Below are positions 23,909-37,076 of a DNA stretch of 64,000 nt, piece by piece. Every line of letters starts with the position of its first letter. The first letter of the stretch is position 1. The position numbers were made by a program, and so were the translations under genes. Origin of the DNA: Motacilla alba alba (taxonomy: Eukaryota > Chordata > Aves > Passeriformes > Motacillidae). The stretch is taken from the NCBI RefSeq assembly GCF_015832195.1, contig NC_052017.1:71177801-71241800 (forward strand). Direction: 5' to 3'. Under the pieces are notes generated by a model that was given only the letters and a program-made list of their open reading frames with translations, made no database searches and was not told the DNA's origin.

Positions 23909-26900
23909 AGGCCCCTGCTGTGATAAGTGCAGAGAGAAAGCCACATCTCCAGAGACTAGTTCATGGCTTAGGCAGGATGAATCACCCCCTCTTGTCTGAG
24001 AAGCAAAGGGTGACACCTCTTTTATCTGTCTGAACAGTCTAATGCCCATAGTTATATGAGCTTGAATCTAGGTTTTAAACATTTGTGGCATATAGCTATA
24101 AGACACAAGTGCTCACATTAAGCCAGCATGGCATGGCCTCCTTAACACTTTGCATAGCCATTGGTGTGAGGAGAGCGCTTCTTTATCCCCAGATGACTCT
24201 TTCAACCATCCCCTTATGTGCAGATGTGAAGAGGACTGACAGTTTCTCCAAAGTGAGAGTATTTTCAAATGTCAAGAAGCTTTATTTTTTAATGTGTTAA
24301 ACCATATAAATTCCCCAGCTAATATAACTCATAAATGAAATGAGACTAATTAGTAGGAAAGTAATGAGAGAGCATTTACAGAGGTCACATCCTGAGGTCC
24401 AGTCACAGTGATGGAAAATGTGGGAGAGGGGTAAAAACTGCAATCTACTTTGTTCCTGTAGCACTGGCATTCATAGTTGTTAATTAACCCCAGCAAGGGC
24501 AACTTTAGAATGGCAAAATGAGGAGAAAAATGTTAAGGGATTATGAACTTTGTCTTTTCTTTCTCTCCCCTTTGTCTCCTGTCAGTGTCCCTGGGCAGGC
24601 ACAAGCTCCTTACTGCCTAGCCTGCCTGCCCTTGCAGCCAGGGCAGGGCTGTGGCTCTATCCTTATTTCTCTTTGTTACACTGTAGGAAACACTTTTTCC
24701 AGGAAAATCTCAAGAGCTTCTAGGACACCACAAAATTCTTTTGGCACAGGTCACCAACGTTATGTAGCTGCCCAACTCCTTTTTTAAATGAGAGTCTATC
24801 ACCCATCTGGAAAGGCAGAAAGAAGCACTCCTTGACTTTGGGAATTGGAAGGGTAAGTCTGTTATGGGTTTTTGAGCACTCGCATACAAAGGTATGGAGA
24901 GTTGTGTGAGGACTTAAAACAGACTGTGGAATTTGAATACCATCTGTGACAGCAGAAGTGGAAGCTGTTGTACTGACTGCACAGTGAAGGATCCAAATGG
25001 CAAATTTAAGTTCAGGGTTACTTAAGCTTGAATAGAAGTATAAGATCTCTTTCTTAACTCATCTGAGTCAGTAGGGTCCTTCCCTTGACTTTAATGAGCA
25101 TCTATATTGAGCTGAAAGTCGAACCTTGAAATGAAGCCTTGGCATCCAGGTAACTCAGATTTTAAAAACATGAATTTACAGTTTGACAAAACATCAAGGA
25201 GATACTGCTGAAGAAACAGCATCTATGCTACATACTAAATCATAATGTACTTAGTGAAACACAGATGTCTCTAGAAGGAAAATGCCTGTTGAAAACCATG
25301 TTTTCAAACTAGGGTCATTCATTTGAACAGCTCTTAACAGTCATCCACACCTGGACAGCTACAGGCTCTCTCAGAACAAGGCAGAATTCAAAACATTTGA
25401 GGCAAGTGCAAATGAAGGAGCATGCATTCTGTGCTCGCTCACTGCAAAATCGGTGCTCACTGCAAAAGCAGCATCTGTGTCTGCAGAATGATTGAAGGAG
25501 CTGGATGGAAAGGGAACAAAACGATGAGAGAAGGAGATGCTGTGGCTGATTTAAAACTGCTGAGAAGTCAAATAAGAAAAAAAGAATAGCTCTGATGTCA
25601 GCTGTCACAAAAGAAAAAAAAAAAAGAAAATATTAAATAATGAACAAGCAGGCTCCATGACAAAACAGGTATGTTGCAAATAACGCAATTTAATCACTGT
25701 GCTGATCTGAAGTTTACCAGGTCATTGTGGAGAAAAATCACCAACAGAGTGCCAGAGAACACTTTCTTCTTTGTTTCCTCTCAAACAAAAATTCAAATTT
25801 GTTTCCTCTCAACTTTAATGGATGTGTTCTCTTCATCTTTTTATTTTTAGTCCACTCTTCTTGAATATGTGCATTAATTGCACCTCAGCTACCTTTGAAT
25901 TTTTCACTAGCCTAATTACTCTTAGAGTTTTGCTCATGTTTAGGCTGAACTTTTTCTTTCTTTGCTTATGGCCATTACTTCTTTTTCTGTTGTCTTCTGA
26001 GACTTGGTGTAATTTCCTTCCTTCATTTACATTGTTACCTTGAAGATATTTACAGGGAATGTTCATTTTCTTCTTGAGGTTTCTCTTTTCCCCTGTGTCG
26101 ATCCCTTCAGTTCCTTTCTTCTTCCTTCCCTCTCCCTAATTTGTATGCTCTCCACCTCTTATTACCAGCACAGCTAACATTTTGACTAATTTTTTCATGT
26201 GATTTTTTTTTCATGTATTTAAGATTAATAGCTAAGTAGCAGAACTGACCTTAAGAATCTGTGAGGGACATTTCTATAAAATATACCAAATAGTGTCTCT
26301 TTTCCACACAGCTTCGTGGTTTTAATGTCCATCAGTGGCAAGCTTGAATTGTTAAGCTACAGTTACACACACATACACAAATACATATCTTTAGCCTTCA
26401 TTTTTTGCAAGTAGGACTTTCTGTTCCCATTTCTTTAACAGCTCACTGGTGCATATCTTATATTCAAACTGCCCAGACCTGAACAGGTTCTGCATAACTC
26501 ATGTACATACATGAGACCGGTGCATGCATTTGAACAAGTGGAGTCTGTGCTCGGCTAGGAAAGACTGGAATGGCATTCAGTGGGAATGTCCTCCTTCAGA
26601 TGCTTCTGGGATGCCCGTCCGGGTTTACAGGTTTACATACATACAGTATGTAAGTGTATGTAAGCCCTGCATACAGACGTCTAACAGGATTTTCAGAAGT
26701 GACTAGGCAGGCTGAGCTCCTCATTTGCTGATTTTTTCTGGTTTGCACCTGAATTCCTTCATATGTTTGCTATCCGTAGTTTGCTGGGGTGGAAACTGCC
26801 ATTTTCTCCATGCAATACTGAAAACAGTAGAGTCCTGCTGTAACCAGTTCCTCAGCAGCACCAACGTGACTGTACTTAACAACAGCAAAGCAAAACCAGA

Positions 26901-29900
26901 ACAGTGCCCAGGGTACGTGCAGTGGGAATTAGCATGAACTAGAAGGAGCCAAGTAAAAGCACACCACAGAACAGGTTCATCTGATGATGAGGGAGTGAAG
27001 AAATGAGGATCAGAAATATCTTAGCACTTCAAGATGAGGTACTGTCTTTCTGTTCTTTGCAAACAGACTGATTAAAAATACCACAAACAAGGAAAGGTGT
27101 TGGATGTATAAAAAGTGTTAGAATGTATTTTTCCTTGAAATCTTTGGCCTCACATTTGTTTATAAAAATTATCTAATAGACAGAGAGATGCAACCTGAGA
27201 ATGTGTCTGTGCAGGTAATACGGTGCTAAGGAATGGGAATCTCGAGTTTGTCAGAAAAAGAAATGTGTTTAACAAGGCACAAGCTCGAGAAGATAGAGTT
27301 CCTTTGCCCTGAACCCCCTGCTGTCACTGGTTGCTGTCAACTGGAGGGTTTGATTTCAATGCTGTAAGAAACCTTAGGCAATCTCACACAGTGCAAGTGA
27401 GAAAATGACAGCCCTGTGATGATGCAGCCAGTTTTCCTGATCAGCGTGATTGTATGAGAGTGCTGTACTTAGTTATATCGATTTGTCTCTGAGAGCTCTT
27501 TCTGCCACATAAATCTCATCGAAAATCTTTAAAGATCTTGCCCCAGAAGGCCACTATGTTATTTTTCTCTGTAAAAAGAAGCAGAGCCAGGAATTCATTT
27601 CTCAAAGTTTTAACTAGAGCAGCCCATTTATGAAGAAGGTGTGAATTCATCTGTTTTACATTTTGAAACATCTAAAAACAGCTCTGCACTTCATGATTAA
27701 CCTTTACTTCTAAGCAGTACTACAAAGAGCTGTATTTATCTCCTCTCCCTTTCTTTCTTGGATCAAGAGGTTTGAATAAAGAAAATCACCTTTCTTTTCG
27801 ATGAGCAATTGGAAAGAGCATTGTGCTTATTGTAGCTCAAGCCTTAAGTACAATAGGCACCACATTAAAAAGATACTACTTGCTCCACTTTAGTTAAAAA
27901 AGACTGATAGCGCTTCCCTTATGGAAGTTTTCTTCAGAGTGACTAAAATGATTTTAAAAGTAAATAACCAATTTAAATTAAGGACCAAGTCTTTCAACTC
28001 AGCAAGAGCTAAATAAGCTCAAAATACAAATTCACATTAAGTCTCAATAGCATTATCAATATGTCTGAGACATAAAGTGTGTCTTTATGCCTGGCAGACT
28101 CATTTCTTCTAATATATATTCAAGTGAATATGAGAAAAGACAAGAAGTTTGACCTCTTTTTAACTTGACAAACCCACTTTTTTTTAAAGAAGTCACTCTT
28201 GAGTTTGAATCATCTGTAACATGGAAAGAACCTGAACACCTACAGGTATGTCAGTTTTAGGTTCTTCAGGTGCTTCAGGTTCTTCAATAGGTTGCATGAA
28301 AGGGCTATAAATGTTTCAGTAACACTAAATATTTGGTAAAATCAACATTTTTTTTCTCTTTGTAAATTAGTAAATAGTAAATTATTCCTTGGCTTGCTCT
28401 GTTGTTCTGCACAGATGTAGTGATTACACATACTGTAATAGGAGACCAAGGACTGAATTTCCTTCTCTTCTTTTCTTCTTAATAAACTAACTCTAAGAAC
28501 TTTTACAGCCAGGATGTGCCAAAGTGTCATTTATTCATTTAAACTGTGCAGCCTAGTGTAACTTCAATGTAATTACTGTAAATCAGAACAAAGCTAACTT
28601 CATAAAGCCATGACATGGCAAGCAACATCTGATTAGACAAGCATCCTCCTACAAGTGCAGAACCATTGGCAGCAAAGGAGGGTACTGCATTAATCCCAGG
28701 ACAATAATAGCAATTAATGCCATATTTACAAACTTGCTCCATCGGAGGGGACAGCTACAGGGCTCATTTCATTGAAATTGGCCTAATACAAAAGTACTGG
28801 TGTACCCCTCTGCAATAAATGACAAAATTATGTTCTGCTTAATTTCCTATTATGTCCTAGAGCATATTCACATTTGTGAGTTCTCTCCAAACCTTCTTGC
28901 TCTAGGTATTCTTATTCTGACTTTATAGTAAGTGATTTGAAGTTGCTACAGCAAACAGATGAGAAGTCTGATGTAGTAAAGCAGCAGGGTTTCTGAGGCC
29001 TGAAACCAACAGTATGTTTATTACAAGTGTACGTTTAGTCACAAGTACAACTCTCATACCTGAAGCATATCAGCATATCTTCACCAGTGTGGAAGTGTTT
29101 TTTTTAAAGTGACAGACTGATTAGAGTTTGAATCCATGTTCCAGACATGAAGAAAACAGTGCATGAATCTTGCCCAGATTGGTGTACGTTTCTCACTTTA
29201 CGCACCAGGACTAGTGCCTTTAGTTTCCCTGATCAGACAGACTAAATAATCATCATATGCAAAGAAATTTGAAGTCAGTTTCTGAGCCTCCAGGTTATAG
29301 AAGCAAACATCACGTTTTTTGGAGCAGTCTTTAAATCTCTGAGCTCTCCTTGATCCCCCCTTCCCCTGATGGTTTATGGGAGAGATGTAAATATGGCCAC
29401 TAACACTTTATGACAGTCCAAGCTCTATTTCTGTCAGGAACAGTGTTTCTCTAGCTGCCCCTTAACACTCCTTTAAATTTCCTTCAGTGGCAACCCTCTT
29501 TGTACTTAGGTGAGACAAACAAAGACTCTTGTCTCCCTCTTCCATGGCTGATAGTAGGGGAATGGAGGGGTAGCAAGAGAATACTAGCTGGCTGCTGTGT
29601 GCATAGGAAAAAGGTTTTCATAAAGCTACTTTTTGGGTCTTCCTTTCAGTGTTGGAGGAATGATATTTGTGTCTTAATTTCCTAAACTCAACACCCCTTA
29701 CACCAAACAAAAATATGTGCCTTATTTGCCAAGGAGCATAGAAAGTGTTCTGGTGGCCTCTAACCCACTGCTGTTCCAAAGAGATTGGGCAGTGGGAAGG
29801 CAGCCTAAATGGGGAGCTGTTTTTCCCTTGAGTAATCAACACATCTTCTGCAGTTAGCATTTTCTCACTTCATCACAACATTAGTTCCAGCAATGACAGG

Positions 29901-30116
29901 AGTAACTTGTGCTGACAGTACTGGACATACAGAAAAGGGCTTTTGGAGTTTACCAGTTATTAAAAGGTACTTAGTGAGTGCCCAGAACTATCTGCATCAA
30001 TGAAATGTGAATAGTCTATTCACACTTGCAGAGTGTGGGCAAAGCAGCTGTCTGGATTTCAAAAGACAGGAGAAAGTAGGATAAGACTGTGCAACCATTA
30101 GCATAACTTTTGTATA

Positions 30117-30151
<35 letters not shown>

Positions 30152-30152
30152 A
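30117..30152 (+). repeat. (TAAA)9 microsatellite
   Basis: Nine perfect TAAA units are followed by a short TA/CA stretch to about 30166. Confidence 0.95.
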
Positions 30153-32255
30153 TATATATACACATATGGTGTAAGTATTTATGAAAGTATGTAGGTTATC
30201 CTCATAAGTATGAGGATAAAAGAAAGGAGATGCAAGAACAAGAGCTCAGTGAAATAAAAGTTTGAAGTTCAGCTTTGGTCCAGTTGGTCTGGAGGCTGGG
30301 TATGCAGGAGGGGTGACCAGAGCTGGCACAAAGCAAGCACTGCCTGCAGGAAAGACACGACCTTCCAGTGGAGAAGAATTGAGAGAGAGAAAGCAGACAG
30401 CTGACAGCTGACAGGGTTTGATGATGTTTCAGCTGACTTACAATGAAAGTTTTGTTTTGGTTTTGCAAGGTAATGGTTAATGGGCAGTAACATGGAGTTC
30501 TGAATGTTTGGCACAATGTTATATATGTCATGACCTTCCTGCCAGAGATCTTTGTTCACATGTGTTTATTTTATTTCACAGTCTTCAGAAGCAACATGTG
30601 TGATCTAAGTCCCTTTTTGCCCTCTGCTGCACTTCGTGGTGGTCATCAAACAGTTAATCTGCATTGCGTTTCAGGAGTCCCATCTCCCTTCTGCCAGGAT
30701 CAATGATAAAATTTTGACTGTGAAAGTGAGAGAGCCCATGGGCCAGATGGATATTTGGTAGCAAAACATTTGAAAGGCTCTTTTTGCAATAAAGAGCTAC
30801 ACAAAGCACTTGCTCTAAAGACAAGCACCAATATCTTGTCTCCACGGTATTTGTAATCAATATTATATTACAGGTTGATTAAATACCAAGATATTAGAGC
30901 GGTGAATCTCAAAAGTGTATTTTTGACTTTTCCTTGATTCTCAAAAACAACTGTAGAAATTATTTAGAGAAATGTTGACAATACCAGAAAACAACAAAAT
31001 CAAAATAGCTTCATAATCAATATCTCTGAAAAGGCAACCTTGGCAATGGGGAAACATCATTGAATCAGTACCTGGCAGGTGCTGCAGGTGGGCAAGAATA
31101 TTATAACTTCATGGCCTAAATGTTTGGCCCATTTATCCTGTGCAAATAAATAGTATAACATGTGGAATAATTTCTACACATAGCTTCTTAGACTAGTATC
31201 CAGTGTGTGCATAAAAGGTGGACGCCGCTCAAAAAGGTGATTACATCCCTGGGAAGCCAAATAGAATGCTGTTAATCCATTGTCTTCACAGATGTGTAAT
31301 AAAGGATATGTCTGGTGTGCATTTGACACTGGAACATAAAAACGGGCAAGCAAGAGAGTGAAGGCCATGTGAAGAGCCACGGCTAACCAAGCCGTAACTC
31401 ACAGCAGGAGCAGGTGGCTTGGCCCTCTTGTCTCTGGATGACTTTTCCCTTTAGGCTGTTTGTCTTCAGAAACAGTCATTAAGTCGATGTCTGTTTGAAA
31501 ACAAGCGATAAAGTCTGGGAGCAGTGTGAGAAGGAGGAGGCAGAGAGAACCTGGCTCTGTACTCGAACAGTCCAAAAAAGCTAGGCCATTCACAATGCCC
31601 AGCAGTGGCAAAACAAAGATGCACCTGCCTCCATTTTTTGTTCTGACAGCTCCACCTTGATTTGTGGGGATAAAAGTATGTGAAGCAGTGCCAGGCTGAG
31701 GAGTGCTCCCTCTGTGAGCTTGCAGAGAACAGACTTAGGGGAATGCTGTGTCAGAGACCAAGCCAGTCAGACGCACACTGTCTCCTTACATTCCTGTACC
31801 AGCTTACTCACTTTTGCTTACCAGAGCTCTTTTACTCAGTCCTGTCTTCAATGTTTTGTTACCAAAGTTTAGGTTTGTTCTTTGGGGCCATTTTTGGGTT
31901 TATTTTATTAGAGGAGGTTTGAGAGTTTGTTTGTTCTAATAAGCTGGAGCTGTAATTGGGAAATGGGTTAAGCTTGCTTCCAATTAAGATAATTGACATG
32001 AAATACCCAATTGCACTCTGAGAGAGAGAGAAATAAGTTCCCCAGCTGAGCTGTAGAAGAGAGCAGCTTTGCTAACAATGAAGGTAGAAGCAGATGTTTA
32101 GAAAAACATGCAAAAGCAATCAGGAGGGGATTTATACATTTGGTTATTAATTAAGATGCATGCATGAGCAGCCAGCCAGCCGAAGTTCTGAGTTAAGAAA
32201 GGCAGAATTCCAACAAGGGGTACAGCGAAAGCCATATTTAGGAGATTCCTGGAGT

Positions 32256-32343
32256 TTTAGTTTTTTTTGTTTGTTTGTTTGACTGGGGGTGGGGAGGGTG
32301 TTGGCTTGGGGTTTTTGGGGTTTTGGATGTTTGTTTGTTTTTT
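32256..32343 (+). repeat. T/G-rich low-complexity tract with G-quadruplex potential
   Basis: TTTG repeats are followed by G runs at 32285-32289, 32291-32294, 32296-32298, 32308-32311 and 32317-32320, then TTTG repeats again. A similar T/G tract lies at 32875-32920. Confidence 0.8.
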
Positions 32344-33111
32344 TCCTTCTGTAAAGGAGAAACAGCCCCAAAGGTTTTTGGACTTTTCAGGCTAGCATGT
32401 CCCCTTGCATACAGTCTTCCTTACTCTGTTCTCTTGATCATGATAAGTTTGTTTCTCTTTTGCTTAAATAAAGTAGGATATGATTATAAGGTCCTACCAG
32501 GCCATAAGTGTCTCCACAACTAGTAAAAATATAAATGGTTTTGTGTGCTCTATGGTTTGCCAAGGTCAAAAAATTTGTCATGAATATTGGAGCAACTAGA
32601 AATAGTGAGTGACTGGGGATTCTGATGATGCTCATGTTTACTTCTGTGTGGGGAATAAAGGAAGTGGAATCAGCCTTTCTGATTGGAGGGACAGAGGTGC
32701 TTGAGGATTTATGTGGAGATAGACAACTGCTGAAAAGCTGTTGTAGCAGTCAGTTTGGAGAAAAACACAGAGAGAGGGTATTTGCTAGTAACTGTCTGTA
32801 CTACAATCCGGGAAAGATGTACTAGTGTTGGCAAGAAAGAGGAAAAGCTTCTAAGACATTGGATAAGAATATGTTGGTTTTTTTGGGTTTTTTTTTTGTT
32901 TTGTTTTTTTTTTTAATTTGTGCCTCATCCAACAAACACAAATTTCCTTTACAGCATTGAAAAGAATGTATGAGAGTAAGATTGGAAGAACCAACACTGA
33001 ATTCACTTGGCCGCTTATTTAAGAGATCATTCCTGCAATTTTTATGCAAGAATTAAAGCATCTTAAATGTTTGCTCTTTTCTTGGTTTCTGTGGTTCGAG
33101 CTGTCCTTGAA

Positions 33112-33662
33112 ATTCATAGACTCACTGAATAGCTTGGGTGGAAAGGGACCTTAAAGATCATCAAGTTCCATCCAAGGGGGACACCTTCCACGAGACCAGG
33201 TTCTCAGAGCTCAATCCAGCCTTGCCTTGAACACTTCCAGGGAAGGGGCATCACAACTTCTCTGGGACACTGGTGCAAGTCCTCCACCACCCTCACAGTA
33301 AAGAATTTCTTCCCAACATCTAACCTAAACCTACTTTCTTTCAGTTTGAAGCCATTCCCCCTTGTCCTGTCACCATCTGCTCTTGTAAAAAAATCATTTT
33401 CCATTTTTTTTGTCCCTCCACCTCCCTTCAGGTCCTGGAAGGTGGCAATTAGGTCACATCTTCTCTGCTCTAGGCTGAACAATCCCAATTCTCTCGGCCT
33501 TTCCTCCCAGGAGAGGAAGTCCATCCCTATGGTCATGTTGATGTCCCTTCTCTGAACTCACTCCAACAGGTCAATGTCCTTCCTGTGCTGGGGATCCCAG
33601 AGCTGGATGCAGCACTCCAGATGGGGTCTCACAAGACTGGAGCAGAGAGGCAGAGGAGGAGG
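33112..33662 (-). mobile_element. CR1 LINE 3' fragment
   Basis: The + strand reads as a classic avian CR1 3' end in reverse complement: GGAAAGGGACCTTAAAGATC, GCCTTGAACACTTCCAGGGA, AGAATTTCTTCCCAACATCT, and CTGGATGCAGCACTCCAGAT. On the - strand the end of the CR1 ORF2 protein is visible (DRTRGNGFKLKESRFRLDV, then KKFFTVRVVEDL, about 33280-33400). It is 5'-truncated with frame decay. It is closer to consensus than the copy at 1806-2555, so probably younger. Confidence 0.95.
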
Positions 33663-35155
33663 TGACAAATTTAACAAGTACTTTAAAAAAGTAAAAGGCT
33701 GTTGGCTTTAATGGCTTGTCTAGCTGACTTATCTCTGTGACGACTTTGGTAGTATTAATGAAAGATGAATATTTGCGGGGGGTTGTAGTTGGTGCATTGC
33801 TTGTTGTGGGGGGGAGTAATTTTACACAGATAAACCTAGTAAATTAATGTTGGAAAACCAAATACATTTTTCCTAGCAGAAATGCTACCCTTTAGCTGAA
33901 TTTTCTTTATGACTGAAGTAGTCTTTGACATAGTAAATCAAATAAGAAGTCAAAAAATATGACAGATTCCTCTATCATGTGAATAAAAGTGGTTCTTCTC
34001 TCAGCACATGTGAGAGTCTGGACCACCTTTCAGCAGGTGAACAACCAGGATGTCTTCTGCTGTTACTGCCATTATTTAGAAGATGACAAGCTCAATCTGA
34101 TGTTTTGTGAATCCTGTAGTGCCTCTCTGATGCACAAAGTAACAGAGATGGGGGTCACTGCAGCCTCTCTGTTCTTGCACCTGCAAGTGTGTGTGTGTGC
34201 CCCTGTTGAAGGGAGTGGGTGAGCAGTAGATGCATCCTCCTGTACAGTGCCATGCTCAGTTTCCCTGGTTTGGTGTTCAGACAACGAGGTAAATAAAAAC
34301 TGTGTAGACTTTTGTATTTATATCCTTGTGATCTCCTATTGCTTTTAAAAGCTGGGGGTTTTTCGGCCATTCATACAGAGGCTTTCTTCTGGAGCTTCAC
34401 CAAAGATTGCAGGTGGATATTTGGGCTAATTTCTCATCAGTTACAGAACTTAGTCCTTTCATAAACCCTATATGGGTTTCAGTGCTAAACGGTTTGATTT
34501 TTGTGGTACACTCTAATGCTTTTAATGAAATATTACTTTGCTGTGACCTTTTCCACTCCTTCTTTGTCCTTGTCCTTTAAATATGATGGAATTTCTGGAG
34601 ATATAGACAGCTCTTTTATTTAGGGAGTATTAAAATGAAGAATTTTCTCTGGAGGTTGTTCTTCTTACGTAAAAAGATACTGCAAATGACATTTGGACTC
34701 TCCATAACTGCAATGAGACTAAATTTTTTTTTAATCTCACATGATAAAAGACAAATAGCCGAACAGTGCTATTATAAATTATGTGATCTTTATATGCTTA
34801 AATAAAGGCATTTTGCACGCTTTACCTTGACAAAGCTTCTGCTGCCCTCCTGGGAAACCTTGGCTAGTCACAATTAGGCTTGTGATCACAGACTAATATC
34901 TTACTTGTGGATGATTCCTTCTGGAATTACACCACTCTTGGGAGGCCTCAATGATCACAGAATAGTGATCCTACTGCTTTTATAGCATGGTGCACACCAG
35001 ACACTTAAGAATGGAATTTCAAAGACTGAGTCAATTTCGCCCTTTGTCTTAAAGTGATTGGAGAATCTTTTCAAAGGTTTATCTTTATGATAGTGTTGTA
35101 AATACATAACATAGATTGAGAGAATTAGAAAAAAAAACCAAGTTAGAAAAAACAA

Positions 35156-35161
35156 TTTATT
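35156..35161 (-). terminator. Candidate distal CDH6 poly(A) signal AATAAA
   Basis: The + strand TTTATT reads AATAAA on the - strand. It is followed within 40 nt by T-rich runs (TTTTTTCTAAC, then TTTTTTTTTCTAA on the - strand), a plausible downstream U-rich element. Confidence 0.5.
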
Positions 35162-36151
35162 AAGTAATATCATATAAATAACTTGTTACAAAAATCAATT
35201 TGCAAAAAGGCAAATTCACTCTGTCTGTGAGAAATTGTTGTTCAAATTGGTTTCTCATCATATCCTTAAATTTCATTTCCCCTGCCCTCCCCAACCCCAA
35301 AAAAGAAGCCAGTACAGTGAACAGGAAATATAAGGGAGAGAGTGCACACTTTCCATCTGACAAAAACCCATCCATGCTGCAGAAGAGATAATCATTCCAG
35401 CATGGGTCCCTCTGCAACACAGGGAAGTTCTAGGTGTAAACCTCTTGGATGACAAAATTGTCACCCACAAATGTCTCATTGCTCTCTGCTGAGCAATGAC
35501 AGATCCATCCAATGCTGAGGCTCCCTTGGCACAACCAGGGGATGACATCATGAGAGACTGTGTGGCTGGAGCATGCCAGCAAGTAAATCTTCCCAGGTGG
35601 AGGCATCATTTTCAATTTATGCTTGGAAGTATTTTTAATTTAAAAAAAAATCAATACCAAAAAGCATTTATTTTAAAGGGTTTAAAAAAATCACAAATTG
35701 CAATAGGAGTTTGCCAGATTGATTTCGCTCAGTAACACAGTTAAGATGCACATAGCATTTATTATAAGGCCTTTCTTTAAAGTTTAATTTTTCCAAAGCA
35801 ATGAAAGTAATCACAGAATTAAAACAGTACAGTGATTCTGAAGAGTTTTTTATGTGTCAAAATGCAGAACGATTTTGTGTTTGCAGTGTTCTTTCTTTGT
35901 TGTGTTCACCTGAATGCTTAATAGTTCTATAAGTTTGTATCTTTAATAAACACTAAAGTAATAGATCATAGAAAACTAAAAGCTTATAGAAAGTGTCTCC
36001 AAGTATATTTACATAAATAGTGCAGTCTCATAGGAAAAGTCAAAAGCCCATGGGAATGGAAAGGATTTCTCTTTATGCTGGACTTATGCCTTATTTGTCA
36101 AATCAACTTCATGGTAGGAGAAATTTAAACATAGCAGCTCCTTTTTTTTCT

Positions 36152-36178
36152 TTTCTTTTTTTTTTTTTTTTTTTTTTT
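36152..36178 (+). repeat. Poly(T) run
   Basis: A near-pure T tract starts around 36141 with occasional C, then about 27 T. On the - strand this is poly(A) inside the inferred CDH6 3' UTR. Confidence 0.85.
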
Positions 36179-37032
36179 AAAAGCCAAAGATACATGAAGA
36201 TAAAAGGATAAGGGCAGGTTCTGTAAAAACTCCTTTGAGATCCAGTAACTCTACACATAAGATGATAGCTTTGTGGCTTTTAAGTGCCATGGGCCTGCCT
36301 TGCATATGACTGACTACCTCCCCTCACCCCCCATGCAATTCACCTCCTGCTCCTCTTCCTGTAATGCTCAGGTCTCTGCCACTTGTACTTCCTACCACGG
36401 CTCTTGGATGCCTACAGCTGAATTTTATCAACCATTCAGGAAACTGTTTTTGTGTATGACAAACACAAGTCTGGGCTCAAAAGTGTAATATTGCAAAATG
36501 ATGGGCAGGATCAAGATTGTTTCAGCTGGCTTAAATAAAACTGCTGAGGGCAGAGACTGGTATTAAAGCATTGTGTTGGAGTTCTGTGTTTTTCTCTCTT
36601 TCTGGAGCAACGCATGAGTCTGTAGACATTAAATATGCTTTTGTTCCTCTTTAAGTACAGAAACAATCTCTGAGAAAAGAACTCTTTCTAAAGACTGAAC
36701 TGAAAGCAAAAAAAATTGTGGTTTTGACATTTATTGGATGAGGCTGCTGTTTCAGAGGTGTAGATGGGTTGGAAAAATCCTGCCTTTCACAGCTTATGAC
36801 ACTTCATCCTCACTGGAAGCAGCGTAATGACTGTTACTTTGTCAGCTCTCATTTGATGAGGCAGCTCAGACTGCAGAGTTAATCGAAATGCAAATGGGCA
36901 GGGGATGGCAGCATCCATTTGGGACAGTGGTCTTCTGAAACACCTCAATGCTTCTCATAGCCAAAGGAACCATGGAGAGACCTTTCTAACAGATGGTGGC
37001 AGGTAGAACTAACACAGTGGTGCTTGCAGAGC

Positions 37033-37076
37033 ACCTGCTCAAAACCACTGTCAGACCTGCTCAAAACTGCTGTCAG
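37033..37076 (+). repeat. 22-bp tandem duplication
   Basis: ACCTGCTCAAAACCACTGTC-AG at 37033-37054 is followed directly by a copy differing at three positions (37055-37076). Confidence 0.9.

Larger units (their letters stand above)
14326..35140. other. DROSHA-CDH6 convergent intergenic region
   Basis: About 21 kb lies between the two gene 3' ends. I find no exon chain, tRNA, rRNA or recognisable non-coding RNA. ORFs here (longest 117 aa at 21318-21671, - strand) have no domain and sit in AT-rich or low-complexity DNA. Supported contents are listed separately: ancient SINE remnants, a CR1 fragment, microsatellites, homopolymers and G-rich runs. Confidence 0.75.

Noticed and set aside
33204..33536. 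110-aa minus-strand ORF
   Set aside because: It is the decayed C-terminal part of the CR1 ORF2 protein; annotated as the mobile element instead.
33989..34222. A real zinc-finger gene
   Set aside because: Only one short frame is seen, with no flanking exons. Kept as a low-interest finding, not as a gene.
14326..35140. A microRNA or lncRNA gene between DROSHA and CDH6
   Set aside because: I saw no convincing long hairpin with microRNA features, and no exon chain. Small-RNA or RNA-seq data would be needed to claim one.
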